DNA of 64,000 nucleotides from positions 126,551,208-126,615,207 of the forward strand of contig OV884011.1 in assembly GCA_930367205.1 (NCBI GenBank), in the 5' to 3' direction. The stretch is from Acanthosoma haemorrhoidale (Eukaryota > Arthropoda > Insecta > Hemiptera > Acanthosomatidae). Positions 56,830 to 64,000 of the stretch are shown in pieces. Each line of letters starts with the position of its first letter. Within the stretch, counting starts at the first letter, position 1. The position numbers were made by a program, and so were the translations under genes. The notes below the pieces were generated by a model, which saw only the letters and a list, made by a program, of their open reading frames with translations, had not been told where the DNA came from and made no database searches.

Positions 56830-59800
56830 TGAAGGTATTCACTGATCTAAGTAGCTCTACGTGAAGTTTTAATCTTTTGGATTTGGCCGGAGCAAGCTGA
56901 TTTATTCGCTGATATCGCTGGCACAATAGCGCACATGTATCATGACTAACATCAACGGCACAGGGCGTACCTGAGCAGCGATAAGCAGCGCATTGTACGC
57001 ACTCGAACAATACGCGGAATGTTCTTGGGCTGGAATGTTCAATAAAGGTTCACCAGCTTTGAGGAATGTGCTTTATTCACTGCCACTGCTAAAACGTTAA
57101 TGCGCGATTTCCTGAGGAGTCAAATGATCGCTATTCATCCTAGTAAGAACTATCAATTTAGTTATTGATTAGTTACTATCTGATAAGTCAGAGCCAAGTA
57201 AAATATCAAATGACCAGCCATCAATGCTGAGTAATATTGTTTCTTTTAGCATTACTTATTGTTATGATTACTAATATAGATGATGATAGTATCCAAAACA
57301 AATACAAAGGCTAGCAAGCGTCTGGTGGTAAGGATGAGTTGGAATAGGACGGTATTAAAAGTACTTAAGGATGAACCACTGTAAATGTTAACAGGGAAGG
57401 AATTGGCAGAGAGAGAAAGTGTGAGCCATAAAGAAAAATTGCTGCAGTTTCGTCGGAAGCCATGTAAAGGTCAGAAATACTGGTCTTGTGCCTGAGACAT
57501 ACAGTGGATTTAGTGCCGTTGTGATCAGTACACTAACGATTTAAAGTTTAACACATGGTAAATATGAGGGGGGGTGGTTATGCAATTTTTGAAAATGTAA
57601 GGTACCAAGGAAGTATTGTTTACGGAAGGGCGGGGGAAACCCAACTTCACTAGTGTTGGATAAGATGGCTGAATAAGAGTTATAAAATTAGACATAGCAA
57701 AACTGATCAGTTCGTCACTAAATTGGACCAACCCTAAAATAAACAATGTTGTTACAATTAAATTTACAATTGTTCAAAATGACCATACCTCTAACACCAA
57801 CAGATAAAACTCATGTTTAATTTTGTTTACCTCTTTTTTATTTGACTTTTTGTTATCATGTATTGTATTTAGGTTTCATTTATTTCTATGTCTAGGTTTA
57901 CCAGTAAGTCTCACAATTTTCGGACTGCTTTGCCTTTTACATTTACAGCTTCGTTTTAGTTTATCCTAATAGTTTCTTACTCCAGGAATTATTCAGACCG
58001 TTATAGGATGTATAAAATTTATAAACGAGTTTCAAGGCTAAGTGATAACCTTTAGACGTGAACTCCACACAAAATAATGTTTAATTTCGACCAGCCCTCT
58101 CTCTGCATCCGCTTCACCTTATTAGAAGTGAGGACTAGATACTCGAGGTGTATAGGGAATCTACTCGCTCCTTCTCTCTTTCTCCATAGCCGAGAAGGTG
58201 ACAATTCTGACGGTGAACTCAGGGGATCCCTCGGATGTGCATGTATTCACAAGAACATAAATTTACACATACAAATAGTATAAATGATATCACTTACTGC
58301 GTTTACCGATTGCCATATTGATAACTTTTCTTGAATAAACCATTATTAAAATGCTAGTTGCACTTTTTCTTTTCCCGTTTGCATTTACGTTTGTTATTTT
58401 TCAATCATTAAGCGTTTTTGTTCTTTCATTACCATGATTAAACAATTTTGGTTTCTAACTTTTTATCTCCAGGAATTGCTGAATTGGATGATCGTTAACA
58501 GAAAAAAAATTGTTCTTTTTACCCCTCAGCAACCAATAAAGTGATAGAAAAATAAATTAAATAAATAAGTTTAACCAAATGCTGAAAAACACAGGTGAAC
58601 ATCCTTAATACATTCTTAGCTGATGAGTAATTGAGATAGATGCTTCATTGTATCAAGGTTGATAACCAAATCACACATAGAGGACTAAAAAGACACATCG
58701 GACACATGAATAGTTATCAACTTTCTATACAATACTTATAAGCGTATAAATATTTTACTAAATGTAGCTTTCAATTGGGTCGTTCGTGTTATCTATCCTT
58801 AATGCGTATACTAATAAACTGAACCTTTTTCCAAAAGAAGAAAATGACAATAGTTTTATCAAATCTCAGTGAATCTTTTTGCTGATCTGTTTTTATTCTT
58901 TTCTAAAAAAATAATAGCAAAGGTAGAAAACAAAAATTACATCACCTGTGTTTTCCCAAGAAGCTATTTAGATAGATCGTTGGAAAGAATAAAGGTGATA
59001 GTCCGGTAAAACTAGAGAGTTTCAAAAATAATTCTTTGATCTGACAAAAGAAATAAATTACGACGATTTCGCTCTTTTCGCTCCGACTACTTGGTACTCT
59101 TGAATGGAAAAAAGAGGAAAACATGACACAAATTGAGGTGTCACTTAAAAAAAGTTTCCACGCCAGTAAACATAGCATAAAACTTAATCAATTTGTGCTC
59201 TGAATAAATTTAAAGTATTTCAGTCAAGCAAAGAAAAAAGTTGGAGGACTTCTGTACGTTTTAACTGAATACAAAAAAGGCCCTTTAGGGTCCGAACTGA
59301 TTGTTACAGCTCTTTCCTTTTAAAAAAGGGCTATTACTTGTAAAGGAGCTTCTAGATTTTTTTTTTTACAAATTACTCAACTGTTTCTTTATTCAAGTAG
59401 GTTTTTTAACGTGCTAGTGCGGCACATTTATTTATCCGAACGGAGAACCAGCAGGGCAAACTTGAAAAGAAGAATTAACCAATGGAAATGTAAATGTATA
59501 TTTTCTTATCACAGTTTTCTAGTCAGATTATAAATACAGGGTCTGTGAGATTCCAATGAACAAAACAAAACGAAAAACTTTGTAATCATTTATATATGTA
59601 GTGAGCCCACTGATAAAAATTCATCGAATTTAGCTTAGATTTGGAAGGATACAATTAGGTGATGAAAATATGCTTAGTGTTCATTAGGTGACACCGTACT
59701 TCGGATATATTAGGCAGTAATAGAAGATTATTACAGGCCAACGCCCTTTATTAAGGCAAAACCAAAGTTCTGAGTCCATTCAATAAATACACCACAAAAT

Positions 59801-60309
59801 AAAATAAGGTACCAGTTGCGTATTGAATTCCGTTCTGATCAACCAGTCTAAGAAGTTGAGACAAAGTTCTATTAATTCTCGTTTACCTCAATCCTCAACG
59901 TATAGAAAATAAAATATCTAGAACGTCTAAAATATGTAAATGCTATGCTCAATATTACACAGATATTTTCTGAATAAAATAATCATAATCTACGAATTTA
60001 CGATGTTCCATTTACCTATTAATGTAATGAATAATTTTCCAACTAATAAAAAATTAACAAGTGAAAAAAAAAAAATTTTTATAACTCTCTGATGTTATTA
60101 ATGTATATTAATAATTAGAACCCTTTAAAAATAAAATAATTATAAGCATTGCAAAGGAGTATATCTTAAAAATTACAAAAGTATGGCGCATCTTATATAA
60201 ATCGGACTATCATATCAGAGTAGCAGTCAAATTATTATAAACAGAACGGTGATTTTTGTAACTTATAAAAGTAGGCAAACATCTAAAAGATGTATTTCTG
60301 GAACAAAAT
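56830..60309. other. AT-rich stretch, no gene supported
   Basis: A GC-richer patch at 56860-57060 has a short minus-strand frame (FECVQCAAYRCSGTPCAVDV) without known domain. Confidence 0.45.
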
Positions 60310-60475
60310 AAATATTTTATAAAAATTATATAATGAATAAACAAGTATAATGATACAAATTATACGTGACTGGACTGAACTGACTAATAAAGGTGATGGG
60401 GCTCACCTTTTTGATCAAACTTAAAACTAACATACATACTAATTTTTAACCTATTTTTTCCCTGAAAGTCTGTTG
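60310..60475 (-). mobile_element. Repeat family C, copy C4 (truncated)
   Basis: The complement of 28058-28214, with GGTGAGCCCCATCACC inverted near 60389-60404. The poly(A) end is not present. Confidence 0.7.
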
Positions 60476-62815
60476 CCATCGATGTGGGAAGGGTGGTGGG
60501 ACCATAGTGTTAAATACTGGATTGTTTAGGTGCTGCAACGAGGCAAAAACCTTGATGTGTCTCCGGCTGATGAACTCACCCACCGACGGCACACCAAGCA
60601 ACGGATTGCAATTGAAGGAGAATTAGAAACTTCTTAAATCTGGAAAACCACGCTGTAATATCTGAAACTGAGAGTCGGAAAAATTGTTAGCTCAACGGAT
60701 GGTGGGAAAAAACCGAGTGCTATTAACTCGTAAACGTTGAGGTAAAAATAGAGCCTGGAGGCACAGTGACCTCCAAGTAAATAAAATATACGGCTTTGGT
60801 GTAAACAACTATTTTCTACTTTGTTAGTTGATTGATGCTTTTATAATTTTTTACAAATATTAATGCATTATATTATTTAAGAAATTAATTTTATCGTTTT
60901 ATTTTATATTTTTAGTAAAATATTGATGTTTTAAATACATTAAAAATAAATATTGGTTTTTATTTCTCTTCTTCCTGTTCTATATCAAGCATTCTCAAGT
61001 ATCTTCAAACTGCTACGTAATAATAAAACTCAAATCAATATAAAATCGAATCAATATCCTTTATTTAATAATTCTGTTGATAAATTCAGTTAAATTCATT
61101 AACTAAATAACACAAAATAATTACTACTGTTCAAAAATAACCAAGTAAAATACCAAGAAAACAATAAAAATCGAGCAGTAGAGACTAAAGTAGTATTCCA
61201 AAGGCGAACAGTGGCAGCAATATCCTGGGCACTAGGAAATCCTTCCCCTTAATCCCTTGCGGGGGGCTGTATGGAAAACATTTCCACCGGTTGTCTGTCG
61301 GCGGGCTTAGTCCTTAGGCCCTTTCCCTTCGTTCTGACATTAATTACCCCATAGGGAGACCCAGTATATTTATGGTGCAGCTAACATGACCACGATCTCA
61401 AATTCAATACACATACAAATACCTGTATAAATTAATCCTTCGAAAGTAAAATACTTAATGTTAGTTGAATATCATAATTAGTGCGTTAGTAGAATAAAAA
61501 ACCAATTAACAAATCGGTTTTCAAATATGGACCAAATGTCAGTTTGCGGTCTAAGATTCTCTGTTTCATTAATGGAGAATCTATGAATTCAGAGCGAATA
61601 AGTTCTTTATGTAATTTCGAACTGAGAACTTTAAAAATTGCGATCATGTGATAACAGAAGATATCTTCATAATTTATGATATGTTTGACAAATCGTATAA
61701 ACCCTAGTGTTGTGGTTTCAATCCCCAGCCTGGAAAATAATATCATTTTGCTATTGGATCACCTCCAAAACCTAGGGTGTTGGAAAATGGTGGCAACCTG
61801 TAGAATGTTGCTAATTTGAGGAAAATTGAGAAAAGAGCTTTATTTCAATGGGATTATTTATCGTTTCCCTCTCTTCATGATAATGCCTAGACTGTAAGTG
61901 ATATTCATGCGATTTAATGACTATTTACTACTTAAAAAAATTAATTAATTTCATCAATATTCAAAATAAAAGTGTAAACGATATATACCGACGTTGTTTA
62001 TAGACACCATGCAATCTAATATGAATCCGTCTAAGAATAATTGAGGAAGATACACGATTTTCCACTCTAGCATATTAAATTACTGGAGGGGAGCTGTCTT
62101 CAGTTACAAAACTCAGAAACGTCACGAAATCCGACAAATAAATGATAAGGGAGATGGTCGTTCTGCAGATAATTCTGACTTAGGAAGATCTTAAAAGTTT
62201 CACGGCATGAATAAAGTTTCACATGACACAAGTGACAGAAAGAGAGATATCTAGCTTGCGTGTGTCAGAGAAAGAGGGAGAGTGTGTGTGAGTTATCTCC
62301 GAAATGTCATGAGTTAACCAGCTAAGTCCTGTCAAGCCCCATATCGGACTTAGAAGTTACCTTCACTCGTGATCCACCTATTGACTTAAGATATATAAAA
62401 ATTTTATTTTACGTTCCGACATTGATCTGATGTCGATAGTTTTATAATGGTTTATTTGGTCGAGATAGTATTATTAAGTTGATAAGAAGAGGTTCATTGT
62501 AATATATAATAATATTTAATTATTAATGAATTAATTATACTTTCTCACTATTAGTTCATTTCTTATCGTTATGAGAAAATTAATATTTATTTGGATAGAC
62601 CAGCTATTTCCAATACCTATAAACTAGAATCCCGGCACCAGGAAAAGAACATAATAAACTGAGCACGGCTACCAGGTCCCACCAATGGGAACTGAACCTG
62701 TCACTTAATTCACTGGGTCCTGGTCATCGAAGCCCTTGTGCTGAATTATAGCCCATAAAGTACATTTATAGTACCATTAGCCGGTAGAATATTAAATATA
62801 TATATTGAAACCTAC
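60476..62815. other. No gene supported
   Basis: A 35-residue frame at 60530-60637 reads VLQRGKNLDVSPADELTHRR and HTKQRIAIEGELETS before a stop and looks coding-like, but it is short and has no family I know. GC-richer patches at 61195-61400 and 62630-62750 show no clear frame. Confidence 0.4.
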
Positions 62816-63415
62816 CTCATTTTTTACCATTTCTCTTTCTACTTTATTTGATCAATTTAACTTAACTAATTTGGCAGGTCCGTCATGAGATCTTTAATTC
62901 AAATTGTTTTATGTCTTTGACATAGGAATTTATCCCGATTGAATCGCCCGATCTCAAGGCTAATGTTGTAGTTATTAATAAATTGAGAAACTAGGAATTG
63001 TGAAATATATTCAAATAAAATGGTTATAAAAAATAATTATAATTAACATAGATTACTGACAAAAGTATAAAAAAATATTCAATTCCTTTAAAATTAGGAT
63101 AGTTACTACTAATTACAAAAACATGAATTTGAGCTCAATTTCTTTTAATGGATCCATAATAAGAAACAATATTAATGTCACCCAATCGATGATCTTCCTG
63201 TAATCCAATCAACGTTACTTTCTGCTGTTGGTTCTTCTCCTCTCTTCCTGTATGGTAACCACCAATTCGGGAGCTTGCTAACTGCGTTCTTCTTGACGGT
63301 TGTGCTAAGACTGGATTCTCGCTCATCCCCACTCCTAGGAGTATAAGGGAAAAAAAATGACCCTTACCATATGTGAGGGTCATGATCTTCATCCTCAAAT
63401 ATCATGAATTTTACA
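62816..63415 (-). repeat. LTR-like repeat family B, copy B3 (probable solo LTR)
   Basis: Minus-strand copy, TGTAAAATTCATGATATTTG at its start (63415) and GGTAGGTTTCA at its end (62816). Flanks ATAT/ATAT fit a 4-bp duplication. The terminal hairpin of B1/B2 is broken here, but ATGACCCT and AGGGTCAT (63357-63383) form a new 8-bp hairpin at the same place. Confidence 0.8.
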
Positions 63416-63848
63416 ATATATACATATAATATCCACCACTATCCATTATCCTGTATTATACCATTAGTGCATAGAGTTAATAAAAACTTTATTACAAAGG
63501 ATTATATTGTAGTGGAGTTAAGAGAAACTAATAATAATTTCTATTTACAATCACCAAGCCAGCATTTGTTCTGTTTAACCTGGTATGTCATTACCCTAAC
63601 AAGTAAAACTATTTGCAACCCCACCTTAAATAAATAAATAAATAAAAAATAAATAATAAATTAAATAAAACCACTAAATAAACAAGGCTAAGAAAACCAA
63701 TCTGCATTAAAAACAAGTCAACTGATGGTTTAAACAAAACACTACTTACCCATTCAATACAGAAGGCACGTAAATTATAGTAGATCCCCTCTCTTTTTAT
63801 AAACTATACACATGTACTTAAGTTAATCAACTATGCTTAATATATACT
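63416..63848. other. No gene; (AAAT)n patch at about 63628-63670
   Basis: AT-rich, with tandem AAAT-type units near 63628-63670. Confidence 0.6.
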
Positions 63849-64000
63849 CTGCCTTCGCCTCGCTAAAAATAGCACCTCCTTAGGAGAGACCTCTCCCTCG
63901 CGGACGACGGTTGCCGTGGCCCTAAAACCGCCTCCCGAAAAAATCCAGTATGCTTCTCTTCACACTCTTTGGGATCCGGACGGTTTTCGCCTACCCTTAG
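63849..64000 (+). repeat. LTR-like repeat family A, copy A9 (cut by window edge)
   Basis: CTCTGCCTTCGCCTCGCTAA, CACCTCCTTAGGAGAGACC, GCGGACGACGGTTGCC and the core GGGATCCGGACGGTTTTCGC follow the family order. It continues past the window end and has small internal losses. Confidence 0.72.

Overview
The window reads as AT-rich, non-coding animal DNA, most likely from an insect. The case rests on its mobile elements: a Jockey-clade non-LTR retrotransposon, a Ty3/gypsy LTR element, mariner and Tc1 relatives, and many solo LTRs. I cannot name the species; a hemipteran would fit but is a guess. I see no complete host gene, no rRNA, no intact tRNA and no CRISPR array. Nearly all recognisable protein sequence belongs to mobile elements, most of it broken.

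Layout. 1-432 is the end of an LTR-like repeat (family A). 839-5333 is a full-length Jockey element on the minus strand, flanked by a 14-bp target duplication: ORF1 is open, ORF2 is frameshifted. 5348-5937 holds a second Jockey 3' tail and a Tc1/mariner-type transposase fragment. 6674-10711 is packed with family A repeats, three of them closed insertions with 5-bp duplications (one imperfect); another lies at 13211-13808. 14420-18076 is a decayed Ty3/gypsy element with about 182-bp LTRs, a primer-binding site, protease, RT, RNase H and a deleted integrase. 18976-20698 is a truncated second Jockey copy. 20.7-34 kb is mostly AT-rich filler with microsatellites, poly(A)-ended retrotransposon tails (family C), a 119-bp mariner-like MITE, a tRNA-like SINE and a dead Tc1 element. 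Around 33.5-34.4 kb are short, GC-richer open frames of unknown identity, the only candidates for non-transposon coding sequence.

34926-35582, 54662-55279 and 62816-63415 are three copies of a second LTR-like repeat (family B, TG...CA ends with a terminal hairpin). 37130-37955 is another family A copy. 45571-46021 and 46827-46932 are more Jockey tails. 48236-49200 joins a family A fragment to an endonuclease/RT fragment of another non-LTR element. 50957-52190 is a dead mariner with both terminal repeats. 56687-56816 is a 130-bp Jockey-tail insertion with a 13-bp target duplication. The window ends inside another family A copy.

The most interesting signals are: a conserved 40-bp core and two stem-loops in family A LTRs, whose middles differ between copies; a Jockey 3' tail that recurs as short copies all ending at the same point; and an unknown cysteine-rich 109-residue frame at 34102-34431.
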